Assembly: GCA_018389105.1 (NCBI GenBank)
Contig: JACATO010002187.1
Coordinates: forward strand, 1,018,001 to 1,082,000
Length of the DNA stretch: 64,000 nucleotides
Reading direction: 5' to 3'
Origin: Nautilus pompilius
Lineage: Eukaryota > Mollusca > Cephalopoda > Nautilida > Nautilidae
The number at the start of each line of letters is the position of its first letter. The first letter of the stretch is position 1. Below are positions 41,170 through 55,224 of this stretch, piece after piece. Below the pieces are notes generated by a model that had not been told where the DNA came from, searched no databases, and saw only the letters and a program-made list of their open reading frames with translations. A program made the position numbers and the translations under genes.

Positions 41170-42700
41170 CCATGGCTCATACAGATTTGGCCAAAAATAT
41201 TTCAAGAACTTTTCGTGGATAAATTTTAAAAGTAGCATAAAATTCAGAAACATGTCAAAATACATTAATCCAAAAAAAAACTAACCTAACTATAGATCCA
41301 TACTGGATCATAAACAAGATTTCAGTGCATTGTAACTAAAGCATTAGATATATTTTTGAGATTCAATTATTCCAATTTACTTGTATATGATATCTCGTGC
41401 AAAACTCTGTCCTTTTCAAAACATGAGTCAAATTCCAGCATAGGACAGATACTGTCAATGGTTGTGCCAAAAACAGAAAAGCACATAAAAATACAGCGTT
41501 TTCATTTCAGACACAGGCAAAGCAAATGATTTTCTCACTCCAGGCTTTTAGCAAAAATGTGCCAAAATTTTTATAATGAATAGAGTCTATATGCATTCTT
41601 TAAAATACTAAATCCCACAGGCCTACATGGAATGAACAAGAACTTCATAACTTATCCAAGGCAGAGCAATGGATGGACAACCAACCTTGACATGAAGACA
41701 AGTGCATACAGTTCATGACTTCTGGGTTATTACATGTTGCCTGTGTGACGGAGCATACTCATTTAGCTTCCACTGCTTGATTATGTAGGCTATATTATCC
41801 TATTCTCCAAAGTCATTGAAGAGTTTCTGAGAAATCTTGGTCTCCTGTCATAATACCAGGTTATTTTCTTTCTTAATTCTGGCACACCAATTTCAGGATT
41901 CCTTGAACTGCAGACTGTATTCCTGATGTTTCTTGACCCACTTGAACACTTGACATGGCAGCTTCTAACTCTGGCCACTTGCATGAATTCCTCCCAGTCA
42001 GCATGTTTATTTTTTGGCATCTGTTTCAGTATGCCTTTTGCCTTCATTCCCAGACTTGCTTTTTCGTTAATACAGAATTCTCTCACTGCAACACTGTTAT
42101 TAGACTAACTTGCAAACTCTGCTACTTTCAGCTTGAAGGTAATGATGGCGTATTTCATTTGTTTTGCTCATGGTTTAGACATTGTGATCATTGGGTTGGG
42201 ATTGTAATTGCAAATTTAATATTTTTGTATTTTTGTGAAGGTTTTTATCCAAGACAAGGTTGATATTAATGTACATAAAAACAATCTGCATTCTCATAGG
42301 CTAATTACACCTGTATGTTTCAATACCTGAATTAGTGTCAAATGAGCAAGGTATATTTTAGTATTGTTGTAATAGAGTCACATCAGTGATTAAAAACTAT
42401 ACCAAGTACACACAACTGTACACTTGGGCCACAGTTTATCAAAAATGTAAATCACCACTATGATCACAATGAGCAGCCATATAAGCATTAATTACAGGCC
42501 AATTGTTTGAATAACAAAAGCATGTGACATTTACTAACCATGTGTTCTCTGGTCTGCATACTTTGATACACTTGAAATGCATGGCTTTCTACTTATTTCA
42601 CAAATGTTTAATTTCACTTGATTATTTAAATTATCAGCTTTCCCAATTTTATTCTGGGGAATGAATAGATAAGAAAATTCAAAGACTTTTTAAGACTCTG
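41170..42700 (-). repeat. Repeat family X, intermediate copy
   Basis: The low-coordinate end (41180-41420) matches the same end of the 7560 and 45700 copies: ttggccaaaa, then tcaagaactttt, then gatccatactggatcat, then gcattgtaactaaa. The high-coordinate end (42570-42700) matches the other copies with cccaattttattctgggga, then gaatagataaga, then aaagactttttaaga. The interior has a minus-strand open segment of 98 codons (42086-41790) that is not recognised. Orientation is the same as in all other copies. Confidence 0.6.
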
Positions 42701-45699
42701 CAAATCCTGTAACTACATTATTTGTATCAGATCATCAACAACCTATCAGAACATATTTTTCGTTGTTATGTGCTACATGGTTAGCAATTGTGACAAGAGA
42801 ACATAGCTATCTCCTGGTTAATCTTCAAATTGTAAAGGATTTAGAGAAAAAAATAATAAAATTTAGTCAGCTGGTGTAAACAGTGAGATGTTTATTGTGA
42901 GAAAGAGATTCCACGTACCAAACTGTGGATTTTGACCAAAGTTTATTCTGATGGCTTCAAACAGCAACAGATCGAAACATTCCAGTTGCTGGCAATTTGA
43001 TGCATGCTAAAGGCAACAAATTCACAACCTCATTACAAATTAACAATTTCAGATAGTTTAAGTCAGTCTTCAAGGTAAAAAGACTGACATGCAAATGTTT
43101 TTAAAAAAATTACAATTATGATTTTTGTCTCTCCTTATCAAATAAACAGAATCTGTTATTTGAGAAACCTGATACAGCAGACGTTCTCCCTCTCCAATCC
43201 CACAGAGGTTTGCTACAGTGAGGTTAGAATGCATTTCAGTTGTACATTCTGCTTTATGTATCAATCAGATCATGTCCATGAGTTTTAATTAAGTCATGCT
43301 TTTCTTTTATGCTACCATGAATTATTTATTTTTGAACCACTGACTGGATACATTAGTCTGGCTCCAAGAAATTGCATGAAACATGTATCTTACATGCTCT
43401 GATGTCGGTACAGAATTGATCCAACCGAGGCTGCTCACTCAAGAAAAAGGGTCTTCAATCCCAATAAGAATTTCTATCTTAAAAGAATTCCCACTAGAAA
43501 AATACGGCTGGGAGGGTGGGGGGGGGGAGTGATAAAGCCCTAGCAAAGACAGGAGCTCAGACAGACATGGTTACTGAACCAAAGAAAAACAAACTGCAAA
43601 CAATACGCTGAGCACCGGCTGGCCAGGCCACCATCAGCTGTCTCCATTTACCAAACATCTATCCAGCCTCTATCCACTCACTCACACTCACTCTCTCTCT
43701 GTAACAATTTTTATTTTCAGCACATTATTCACCATAAAGAGATTCTGCATTATAGAGTTTGCAAAGAATGATAATAATAATAATTTCCCTAACAAAATCT
43801 TTTTTTTATGGCCCTAAATGATAATTACAGTCCAAAAATAATCCATAGCAAATTATTAAAGAAAGCTGGTTTCTAATCATGTGTTTTACATGATTATTTA
43901 ATGCATATACAAGGAAATAGTAGTCACTGGTGGAGAGGGGAAAGCTTTTAGACTGTGGTGTGCTAACTGAGAGGCAGCTGCACTATAACAATGGACAATG
44001 AACAAAACTTGCAATTTTACCAAAATAGGAAAATATGGGTTATCCTTGACTTGTTCAATACATCAAATACAGGCAATGCCATAAGATGGATGGATATGTC
44101 GCCAAAACAAAAATGTGGATGTTGATCAAAAAATGTAGGATCCATTTTATCCCCGTACCTATTTTGTACTTACACAATTGCTTCAGAGAGCCAAAAGCCT
44201 TGTCAGTCTTTCTGTAGACACACAAGCACGCAGATCATCGTCAATAGATAACCCCCCCTAAATAAAAAAGTTATTTAATGCACAATGAGTACATTCAATA
44301 AAAGAATAGGTGGCAATGTGATACATGTACATAACCAGCCTATTACTAGGCTCCAGGTAAATGAAGAAATTTCTTGGCTATCACATTTCCTAGGAAGATG
44401 AGTTTCCTGGCATGATTTATACTGGTGGCAATGGTCAGATATGTAAATTGTGGACTTGCTCACTCTAATGAAGATGTTCAAGTTATCAGGGCATGGATTA
44501 TCTATAGTGTGATGCAGTTCTTAACGTTTTTGTAATAACATTAAAATTTTGAGGTTGGCACCTTTTATTTTTTTTTACATATATAATACAATCCCAGAGC
44601 CTTAATTAGAATTTGTGCAAGGGTTGTTTTGTTGTTGTCTCTTAGCTTCCTGAGATAATCCTCACATAAGCCGCTGTAAACAAACCAGTCTGTGCAAAGC
44701 TAAGAAAGTGGAGTAGATACAGATCTCCTACTACCATAACAAATAACAGTAAATAAGTATGAAAATGGATCAAAATCTAACCATATAGATATTCATTAGG
44801 TTTACATAACTTGCCCGGTGGCTGATGTTACCCCCTTCTGTTGCAATTAGAACATTATCTTATTCTCGGACTAGTTTAAATTTAAAAAAAAAAAAAACAT
44901 TTAAGTTTAAAATTTCCAACTTACATCAACTTAATAGAAACAGATGCATACAAATATATAATCATAGTTTTATAATGTTGAGAGTAAATTTAGTGGGGAA
45001 AAAAATTTTAAAATTTCAACAGACATAAAACCAAATCTGGCATAAACCAAAATATAGCAAAAATGAAGACATTCTCTCTCCTATACGTAAAAAGACAAAA
45101 AAAAAAATTTTGATATGCCTGGTTGAAGGAAAGAAATGGGAGCTTTGTGCCCATTCAAAACAGGGTTCAGACATTCCACAAATAAAGATCCCCAAATTTG
45201 AAATCAGAACAAGATGTGATCTGTATCATGATATCATCCAAAAAGAATTTGCGACTTAGATGTTTAAATTAAAAAAGACAGACAGATACGATACGATTAA
45301 ACAGGCTTGCGTTCCCTAAGCAGCACAGACTCCCTCCCAGTGGCAGCACCAGGCCGCTTCGCCTGTGTGGGCAGCTGTACAGGACACACATTGTACAAAG
45401 TGAACAATGTGCAACCTATCTGGAAGAGAAACACGATCTCGAAACTGAAAAAAAAATAATTTTTTTTTTCAAACAATTCTATTACAAGTTGAAAATAAAA
45501 CTAAATTCCAAAACTGGGTAGTGCAGAACAAAGCTTACGTAAAGCTCTCTTTAACTGGTAAGAGTATAAATCCCAAAAAAGGAAACAGTTTAAGTAAATA
45601 ACTTGTTTAAGAACACTGCATTTAGTCAGTTACTGAGAGTACTTCATGCATTTTTTTCTTCTTCTTCTTAAATGGACGTTTCGCAAAGCCATTAAGCTG
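42701..45699. other. No gene seen; AT-rich intronic sequence
   Basis: No exon or transposon is recognised. A G-run lies at 43518-43527, a CTCACT-type microsatellite near 43676-43700 and an ATA run near 43770-43783. The patch at 45300-45400 is more GC-rich but has no useful open frame. Confidence 0.4.
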
Positions 45700-46570
45700 T
45701 AAAATTTTGGAAATTCAGGACACTAACAGAAACAAAATAGCAGCAGGGATTGTACAAAGAGAGCCAAATGAAATTAGAGGACATGTCATAATACATAAAT
45801 CAAGCTAACCTTTAGATCCATAATGGATCATGAAAGTAATTACAGCACATTGTAATTAAGACATTACTTATATGGTACAACTTGTGCTAAAGCCCAGTTC
45901 CTTCACTACAATTACAATAGTTTAATATTGGAGGGCCTGTAGTCACAAAGTCCTGAATGAACCCGCTTATATCTGCCTCCTGTAATTTTTCTTACCCAAC
46001 TCAGGGTGGCTCAGCCACTTTTGATGAAAGACACATTTACCTGGCATTATAAAATGTAATTTTCTTGAAATTGTCTTATATTGCTGATAAAGTGTTAATT
46101 TTTCCTCTCATATCTAAAAAATTAAAAGTTCTATCGAGGACTTCCGATGGGTTGGTTAGGACGATCAAAGGATCCAAAGTTGGGCAGCACTAGGTATTTT
46201 CGTGCCAACCGTAGTTTCCAGTATCATGCACCCACCTTCCCTGCCTGGCTAACGTTCTGGATCCCAGCCTATGGGAGGTCAAGCACAACAGGGAATAATA
46301 TAACGACAACTGAATCGTTGTAATATATCTTCATTAGCAGAGAAAAAAATAACCGCCATGCGATCACAAGTGACAAAATAATTAAATTCACAAAAGAAAG
46401 TCGCACGTGGACGGCCTACCTGCACACTCACCTGGCGTGGAAATGAGGCTATAGGTATGTGTTAGATTTAGTGTTATTTCACAAATGTTTTAATGATCAA
46501 ATTCTCCAATTTTATTCTGAGGAATGAATAGATGAAGAAATTAGAGGACTTTTCAAGACGTGCAAAGCGT
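45700..46570 (-). repeat. Repeat family X, complete-looking short copy
   Basis: Ordered blocks match those of 24890-25590 over nearly the whole length, and both ends match the longer copies. Recognisable blocks are gatccataatggatcatg, then acagcacattgtaatta, then cttatatctgcctcct, then actcagggtggctcagccac, then gacacatttacctggcatta, then cctctcatatctaaaaa, then ttttattctgaggaatgaat. It has no intact open reading frame and looks like an internally deleted, non-autonomous form. Confidence 0.65.
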
Positions 46571-47640
46571 GTAGAAAATAAAAATCAAATTAGATTCATA
46601 TAATAACGGGACAAAACCAGCCCCATCTCACAGTAGGGTGTGCGGATATTGGTTTACGGTGAACAGATATATCAGGGTAGCTACAGTGTGTCACAGAAAG
46701 AATTTTCCACCAATCAAAATGCAATTGTGCTATCGACATACAGTGAACGGTTAAGTGATTATTAACCTGGTGTAAAGAAATGATGACATTACGAGAGAGA
46801 TGAATTTAATTACAATCTTGCTTTCTGAAGAAAACATACTTTAAGAAATATAATGAAATTAGTCAAACAAATTTTTGAAGCTATAGTTGTCCTTTAACAT
46901 AGGGTCATGGACTCATAAATTCTTGTGACCTTAGGGCTATCACATAGCAAGTCACCGTAACTTAATGTATGAATATTCTATAGCCTGGAATGTGTTCTGC
47001 CTTGTTGGCTACTCGTGAGATCTTTAAAGAAAATATCTATTCAATGTTTTGTTTTCAATGGGAGATGTTGACATTTTGTGTGTATATCAAAATGGACAAC
47101 AAAAAAAAAAAAAAAACAGATAAATTATTCAGGTTTTGATAAGAATTCACTTGCTGCTTCCTTTATAGGTAGAACAAATCCTTCAGCTGTTTCCCTTAAT
47201 TTTAGTTTAGCAAAAGAATTCTGGATGCTACTGAAAACAAGTATGATAACACCATTACAGCCATGTGAAGTTGCCACCTAAGAGAGACCCAAGTAATTCA
47301 ATAGTTAGAAAGGTAGACTCTTGATTTTTTCAATCTATCTTCTTTTTTTAAAATTTTTTAATTACCAGATATAGAGTAAAATAATTAATCTCAGAAACCA
47401 CTTTTTTTGCAATGTTCATGACAGTGACATTTTAGATTATTTTAATGATATCTTATTTACATACCACCCATGAAAAATATGCCTTGTTTTCATTAGAATT
47501 GACTTGATAGTTTAGTAATTCAGTATGTAGTTGACTGTGTGTAGATAATGAAGTTCCTATACATGTAAAGAGATCATAGTTTGTTACTTTGATCAGTCAA
47601 TGCACAGTCATGGTATTCTCCCCAAGACACCATCTGCTTT
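46571..47640. other. No gene seen
   Basis: AT-rich sequence with an A-run at 47100-47116. No exon, transposon end or RNA gene is recognised. Confidence 0.4.
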
Positions 47641-48200
47641 AAATCTTATTACCTTATTGGCATTTCATCATCCAATGAAATATAACAATTTTGAAGAATA
47701 AACAAATGAATATATGCTTTTTTGAAACCAGGCCGTTTGCAAGATAATCTACAGACTTGTTGCCTGTCTATCATGTAGAAAACACATTCTGAGATACTTA
47801 ACATCGCTTCTGAAAAGTTTGGGTTTTCTTCCCTGACCATATCTATTGTCAACAGTACCAGTTTCATTTCACATATCCTCATCAGGGTCTTCCACACAGC
47901 AACCTCTCAAAGATGAAGCCAGGTTGTAACCTGTCATAAAGAGTTCGATTTCTACACACTATTGTGACATTTCCTTTGCAGGAACCATAGCATTCTCCAC
48001 ACACTCACTGCACTACAATGATAACATTACCTATAATTTTAGTTTCTGCAAGTGTGGCACTTTCTGACTGCTTAGATAACCAATCCCAGAGTACTACATC
48101 AACACGAGCCTGCACTACAGAGCATTTCATTTTTCCACACGAGATGCAATTCTATCACCTTATTTGCATGTTGTACCAAGATTTTTTGGGATCTTTTTTT
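47640..48200 (-). pseudogene. Tc1-like transposase relic (copy 3), N-terminal half
   Basis: Homologous over about 500 bp to 16395-16850, in the same orientation. The minus strand has an 82-codon open segment at 47897-47649, the best-preserved part of this family here. The high-coordinate terminus, read on the minus strand, gives tcttggtacaacatgcaaat, like the ends of Tc1-type elements. The catalytic half is absent. Family membership is inferred from copy 2 and from end structure. Confidence 0.6.
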
Positions 48201-50173
48201 GTTTCCATAATTATTTCCAATATTGTATATATAAACATGAAGTGCATAAGAGAGAGCATAAAAATGTCATCAAGATTCAATTCTCTAAAATAGTGTGCAT
48301 ATCTTGTTTCTGTCACTTCACCTATAGATCTTTACGACTCTGTAAACTGGTAGTTTCAAATAATTTTCTTTCCATCTGAAACCTAAGCATTTCAGAAGAT
48401 TCATTACAGCTCTTATGAAAAGATTTTAAATACAAAAAAAAAAAAAAAATTTTAATCAGGGATCCATTTGCCTTTTGACAAATCTATTACTTATTACAAC
48501 ATAAATTTTCTTGCTCCGATTTGTTAATTCTGAAGTGCCATTGTGGTTTTATCTGTTTATAGCAGTCTAGCTTTCCTAATATGCCAAATGTTTGAGAAAC
48601 GTCTGAATATATTTAATATCTTGCTCTCAAGCATAGAACCAATAATTTTCAAAATTCTATTAACTACTCAAAAATGATACCACGTTCTAAATGCAAGAAA
48701 TAAAGCTATATGGACTATGTAGAAAAATGCAGCAGTCTCTGCTTTACAAAGGCAAACAATGCAATTCTCTGTTGACATTTAAAAACCAAATTGGATGTAT
48801 AACAATGAAATTTATTATCAGTTAGTAGAAATATTATCTACATAAAGTAACAAGAAAATGACATTCATCTTTAGCTGTTTTTCAGTCACTTTCAACATTG
48901 AACTCTACTATCTAGTAAAACCACCAAGTGATTACTGATCATTATTAATCAATCTGCTATACAGACTTATGAATTCTACATATGCATAGACATGTTGTGA
49001 GGACTGAAGCTCAATTAGAAAACTAAGTATTGTTCTTGTACTGTATTAAATAAAGTTGTTGTTTATCCAAACCTGACTTATTAAGACATGCTTTAATCTC
49101 TCTCTCTTTCTGTGTCTCTTTCTGTGTGTGTGTGTGTGTGTGTGCGTGTGCATGTGTCTGTGTCTGCGTGTGCATGAGTGTGAGAGAGAGAGGAGGCAAA
49201 TTTGTACACTGACATTTTGTTTACTGAAGGTTTATCTACAACAGATTTACAGACTTTTTTGTTGAACTTTTAGGTCCTTTTGAAGGAGACAGTAAAGGTG
49301 TGTCAGGCTATAATAGATAGTGAAAAGCAAACAGATATCTAACATATGAAAAATGATCTAATGAACTGTTACAAAAGGTGTTTCTACACAAATAAATTTA
49401 AGATGAGACGATAAATAAAAAGATAAAGAATGGATCGTATAGAATACTGGTAGTGATGGTGATTGCAGAGAGAGAGAGAGAGCTAATTCACTAATAACTA
49501 CAACTCAAAAGGTAAAATTCAGTTTTAAAAAAATATAACAGTTCTTCTACAGATTACTTATCATAAGAAAATAATAAGCATACAGTAAAATTAAGCAATA
49601 TAAGAATTAAAAAATTTATTTAAAATTTCTTAAAAGTGTCTGACCACTCTTTCGTCACCTCCTCCTCTGACCCAGAAGACTTATTTATTGACACGAGAAA
49701 AAAGAATGTAGAGCAACAGTAGGCAGTTCTGCAGACCTAATGGTTTTTGAAAATATGAGACTTTAAAATCGGCACCTGCATCTTTAATATGAGAGTAGCA
49801 AAGCATTCACCTTCTTTCTGACGAAGACACCAATACTACATACCAGCTAACACCATCACACCATTAATGCCACATCAGTTGTTGCTTACAGTCTGCAGAC
49901 TTTTATTATAACGTTTTCGTAATCAAGAGGCAAATGTAGCAATTCCAGACTTTCTGAAGTCCACAGACTAAATCGCAACTTCGTTAGATTTTAGACACCA
50001 CTAAATAAATATATATATATATCATACCCCTGATTAAATGCAGAACCAAAGTTATAAATTTTCAAGTTTTACCTGATGTTATAAAGGTTTTAGAAAAACA
50101 ATCATCACCACCATTACCCCCCCCCAACTCACCTAGCCTCAATTACAATAAAATGTTATAGTAACTGGCCACA
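48201..50173. other. No gene seen; AT-rich with TG/TC microsatellites
   Basis: It contains A-runs (48434-48449), the compound microsatellite at 49092-49192 and a GA run at 49467-49483. No exon is recognised. Confidence 0.4.
49092..49192. repeat. Compound TC/TG/GA microsatellite
   Basis: TC units pass into TG units, then imperfect TG/CG-TG, then GA units, over about 100 bp. Confidence 0.93.
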
Positions 50174-51695
50174 CAGGACCATCTTAAGAATGTTTGAGGC
50201 CCCATGGCAAAGCAATGTACTGGGACCACTACCCCCCCCCCCACCAATCAACACATTAAAATTAAGTTTTTCAACTGGGAAATTTGCAGCATTTCATTGC
50301 AGAAAATTGCTTTATAATTGGTTGAAAGTCTGTGTTTTTGAGGATGTTGCTTTCAATGCACATGAGGGAAAGCAAATCCAACCACTGCTGTTCCATTGCG
50401 CTGCGAAGATGATTCTTTGTAAGTTTCAACCTGGAAAATGAACATCCCCCAGTACAGTTGGTCACCATCATGCACATAAATATTCTGAGTGCGATTTCAA
50501 CATTGGGAAACAGAGATTTCAACTTATCTGGAATGAGTTTGCTGTACATGTCTGGAAGAGTTTTGCATTCTTCATCGTGGACAATGTAGTGCTTGAATTG
50601 TTTGTAGTCAATGAGTAATTCATTGTAATCAAGATCTTCATGATAAGTTCCAATACTTTCGTAGGCTTCTGCAGTTTAGTCAGGTGAGAGTTCAGAGAGT
50701 CCAGAATAGGAAGGTGTGTTTCCACCTTGAATTTTTCAATTTCATGGTGAAGTATCTGTTCTGCTGACCCATCATATCTGGTAAGACACACGCTTCACTT
50801 TCTTGCACATTTGTCTCCATCGCTATATTTTGAATCTGGTTACCTGCTTTTAGCCTTCGCTTCATACTCACTGAAATTTTCTCTCATTTCCTGAAGATAG
50901 GCTTTCAGAGATTTGAGGGAATCAATGGCAACAAGTATGTCCACATCTTTTGACTGCAAAATTTTACTTGTTTTCTTTACTCTTTGCAGAATGTCATTCC
51001 AAAGAATTGTCAAAAAAGATAGTCTCTAACTTCTCTATTTTCTTGCTCAATCCTTCTGCCACACATTGTGTGTTCCACTCCTGATCAGCATCAACTGCAA
51101 GGGCATCCAATGCATCTTGAATTTTCTCGAAACCTCCATAAAGAGTAGTGACAGCATCAAAATGTGCAGACCATCTCGTGTCAGAGAGACACTTGACCAC
51201 AATATGATTCTTTCCTAAGGATGACGTCAGAACATTCCAGTGATGTGTGGAAACCGAGAAAAAGGAATACAAACACTGAACAAAGTCAAAGGAGACGATC
51301 TGTGGACCACACTCTGCCACTTTTACTCCCACCAAGTTCAGACTGTGTCCAGTACAAGGAATATATATATAGCAAATTCATTTAGTTCATGGATCCGTGT
51401 TTGCAATCCAGTGTAGCGTCCTGCCATATTTCACTTTTCATTTAAGGGGTTGGGGTTTTGCCCGTTGGGATTTTGTCCGTTGGGGTATTGTCCAGCAACC
51501 GGTGATACGGGCATATTGGATGCAGGGTAATTTTTGTATACATTTTTCCCTGGTAAAAAGTGCATCTTGTATGCCGGCAAATACAATAAACCTTAAATTT
51601 TATTTTTAAAATTTGAATTTTGAGGCCCCTAAAATTGGGGGGGCCCCGGGCAACTGCCCAGTGTGCCCATGCGATAAGACGATAAGACGGCCCTG
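50174..51695 (-). mobile_element. hAT element, complete ends, ZMYM1-like
   Basis: The left end begins caggaccatcttaag and the right end, on the opposite strand, cagggccgtcttat. Both are followed within about 25 to 60 bp by a ggggcccc/aggcccca block. An 8-bp duplication flanks the element: tggccaca at 50166-50173 and tgcccaca at 51696-51703, with one mismatch. The 1.5-kb length is too short for a full ZMYM1-type hAT (usually over 2 kb of coding), so this copy is internally deleted. Its transposase remnant is described separately. Confidence 0.9.
50250..51380 (-). pseudogene. hAT transposase remnant (ZMYM1-like)
   Basis: On the minus strand, 51335-50994 gives a 113-codon piece with GVKVAECGPQIVSF, then YSFFSVSTHHWNVL, then KCLSDTRWSAHFDAV. 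This matches the mid-region of ZMYM1/TTF-type hAT proteins (SDTRWS). At 50791-50519 a second piece is less clear. At 50549-50271 the C-terminal dimerisation region has NVEIALRIFMCMMVTNCTGG, then CSFSRLKLTKNHLRSAM. The family's SERSFS-type motif appears as GCSFSRLKL. The N-terminal zinc finger is missing and frame breaks separate the pieces. It cannot encode an active transposase. Confidence 0.85.
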
Positions 51696-51703
51696 TGCCC
51701 ACA

Positions 51704-54700
51704 TAATTACAAAATGCAGTAACACACACATACTGCAGAAATTCTCAAGGTAACAAGGTAGACGTTGACATCCAGTAAACCTCTGTAAGATGGTCCAGCA
51801 TGTGAGCAACTACTGAACTTTTTTTTTATGTACTTTTTCAGCACTAACTCTCGCATAACGACAAGTTCCAATGAAAGCCTGGTCAACAATTAGGAACAAA
51901 TTTAAACAATGGCCTCAAAAAGAGAGAGAGAAAAAGTTTCCATTCTTAACTGTGTTCACTTGGGGGTCAAAATAATAAAAAAAAAAGTACTATGGCTTGA
52001 ATAATATCAACCAAACTTTCAAAAACTTTATTGTATTTTTAGTTATAGCATGATTTATTAAATACAACTGACCAAAAAGAAAATGCTCAGAGACTGTCAC
52101 GTTTCAAATACACCCCACCCACCCCTCACCCTGGTTTCCTACCATTTTGTCTGTTCAGATTAAGTCCTGTTAATGCTAGAAAATGCCTCAACAGACAAAT
52201 GCTAAATGCCACTAAGCCCATTGTCTTGGGCACAGAATGCAACCTGTTGTTGCACGTGCACTGAAAAAAAATTTTTTTTTAAATGCTTAAACATTAAAAC
52301 AACAAAGAGAGGGAGAGAGACAGCTCAAATCGACCCACTTCATCTTCGCCCTATGATAGCATGTGCAGCTGAAGGCTTGTTTAGCAGTTGTGCACGAAGA
52401 GATTCAAACGAGAAGAATGTCAGATCTTGTTGAGTTTTCAAAAACACAACACGAGATTTTGCGTGTGACAGCAGAACAGCAAACCTAAATCATTACTCAA
52501 CCCAAGTTCACCGGACTTTCTTCTCTTTCCTTCAAAAAAAAAAAAAAAAAAAGCAACAAAGTTATTTTAGCCGCCGCTACTATTTAGAAAAGAATATTAA
52601 TTGATTTTAAAATCATGAAAGTGAAATGAATATTCTTGCCAAGAAAAAGAGTGGATAGAGAAATCAGAATACAAATCATGCAGCTTCAGGGTAAAGTAGT
52701 GAAAGAAAATGTTTTTAATTATTTGGGGAAAAAAATTACATCGGAGGAGGAAAGAGAATCCCCCTATCAAAGCTGATACTACTCACTGTGAGTTCAGACA
52801 AAAGCAGATTTTGTAAATTTAAATTTGTCCCATTGCTGATGTCAATACACGAATGAAATATATGTGAGAACTAGCGAGAGCAAGCATCCCGTTAGCGCAG
52901 GGCAACTCAGAAGTAAAAAGGCCTCACTGAAACAACGATTTTCTGCTGAGTTACTCAGTTTTATACTTCATTAAGCAGCATCTTTATACGATGCTTCAAA
53001 GGAATGTGCAAACAGTCTGAAGCAGAATCTGTTCAAAGTGTTTACTTAAATCCCCAAAACTGTCCAAAGTGGATGCTGTCTGTACAATAAGAATGAAAAT
53101 TAATAAAGCTGAAAAATCAATCATGTAACTGATATACAAGTTTTACCATATACTGGCAAGTTTAATTAGAAAGTGCTAAACTTGCTATATACTTCAACAA
53201 TAATTTATTCAACGTACGCATTAGAAATTCATCAATGCCAATTTTGTGCAAGTGTGCGTTAAGAGCTAGTATTGCAAAACGTAATGGCCCTCAATGAAAG
53301 CTTGATATTTATCAATTTTATAAGTTATCCAAAACATGGTACCATTTTCTCCTGAGACCGCATAATGCAAAACTACTAGTGACTCCGTAAACGGATAAGG
53401 ATGATAAAATTTGGGCCAACAGTTAAATCAGATCACAAAGTGCTGGGACTGTTACCAAACTAGAGCAACTTCTGACGACTGGTCTGCTTGCTTGTTGTTT
53501 TAGTACTATACCAAAAAGAGCAGTACATTCCAGTTGTTTCCCAGAGCGGCATTTTACGCCAACGTCATAGATTTAACTTCCAAGTAGCATCACCTATCAG
53601 TAAACCGTATTAGTCTGCCTTCAAGAGCAGCACAAAACAAAGTGACCTTAATTTGTACAGCTCACAGTATAGCCTACTTCTTGTTTGCTTCCAAACATGG
53701 GAACCTAATTTCACTAGAATTCCATTTAAAACAAAAAAAAGGTACTAACAAACTGGTCTTCCTGGATGTTCCTTGAAACCAGAGGTTATACAAGTGTGGT
53801 TGACATGTGGACAGCAGTTCCTACATGTGAATTCACACACCCAAGTGTTCGCTTCTAATATGTTAATGGCCAACTTCAGCTACAAAGGGCAACCACCACC
53901 ATTAACTAATATGCTATTTTAAAATAAAAGGGGTAAATGCTGCCACTAGCGTTCAACACAAAAAAGGTCATTCATACAGGTAATATAAGTATTAAGAAAG
54001 CAAAGCAACAAGGTTAACATCTTCCAGCTGAAAAGTCAAGAACTACATTTTAAGATGAATATGACGAATGTGAACTATAATATCCAAATTCTGAATATGA
54101 CAAGCGAGGCTATCTAATCAGAAATGCTGCTGATTAAAGATTACGCCATTAGGAAATGTAGAAACCACAATATCCTTTAATAATGAATTTGTCATTCCAA
54201 ATTCATTTCTCCAAACAAATGAATTTTATTTCTCACAAAAATAAATTTCTCAAAAAAAAAAAAAAAAAAAAAGCAGCTTCGACACAGCAAGACTAATGTG
54301 TTCAAAATTCAGAACTTAAAACAATTCCTGAAATGTCAGCATAGACCATTCTACCGCATTCTCAACAACTCTCTCGCAAATCTGTTGCTATCCGTCAAAA
54401 TAGACTAAAAAACACAGCTCACTGCGCAGAGATAAAGTTTACTTTCCCTTTTAAACATGATTTTAGAAGCAGAAATATTTCGTCAACTATACTGGCATTT
54501 ACTTGGAAGGGAAATAATTCTGGTTAATAACTCAGCCCCAAATGAGGTGCCTACATTGATATTTGATATCAATACAGACTGGGATATTGCAGATGAAATA
54601 ACGTTTTATAAAAAATTACATGGTATAAATTACCATCATCATCTTTTGCACGTGCACACAGCCACACGCACACGCACTTCTGATATTAGACAACTCTTGT

Positions 54701-55220
54701 TAGCACCAATTTCTGAGAAACAACATATACAAAAAAAAAATTGGCATAAGAGATGGGATTGAAAAACATTTTACCTAATGTCGTATTAATAGTAATGAAT
54801 ATCAAGTTAAAAACTATTCAACTTCATGATATGTCAAACAGGCATATAAAAAGTATTCTCACTCACAACACAGTTTAAGCCTAAGCTTAAGCAAGCTCAT
54901 CCATGCTTTTAACAAAATGAAGGTAAATCGGCAGAAACACTGGATTCTGATAGAATTACTTCCTTCTATTTCGATTCCAGTTTGTGTAGTTATTATTCTC
55001 AGAAAACATAATCACGATATAAATTACCCGTCCCAACACTTTTAAGCAATCTTTTCCCTTACCCATACTTCACTTATTTTCTTCCTTTTTTTTAATGTTT
55101 TAACCAGAAAAAAACGTCTGCACTAACCAAATATAACACTGGTAACTTTCATGATAAAATCATAGTCAGAAATGAAGATTTTTAATGACAAATCACCAAA
55201 CTATAAGACTTTTAAAAGCG
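51704..55220. other. No gene seen; AT-rich intronic sequence
   Basis: Examined on both strands. The open segments at 52206-52433 and 54457-54762 have no recognised content. A-runs occur at 52535-52552 and 54254-54272. No transposon ends were noticed. Confidence 0.4.
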
Positions 55221-55224
55221 TGGA

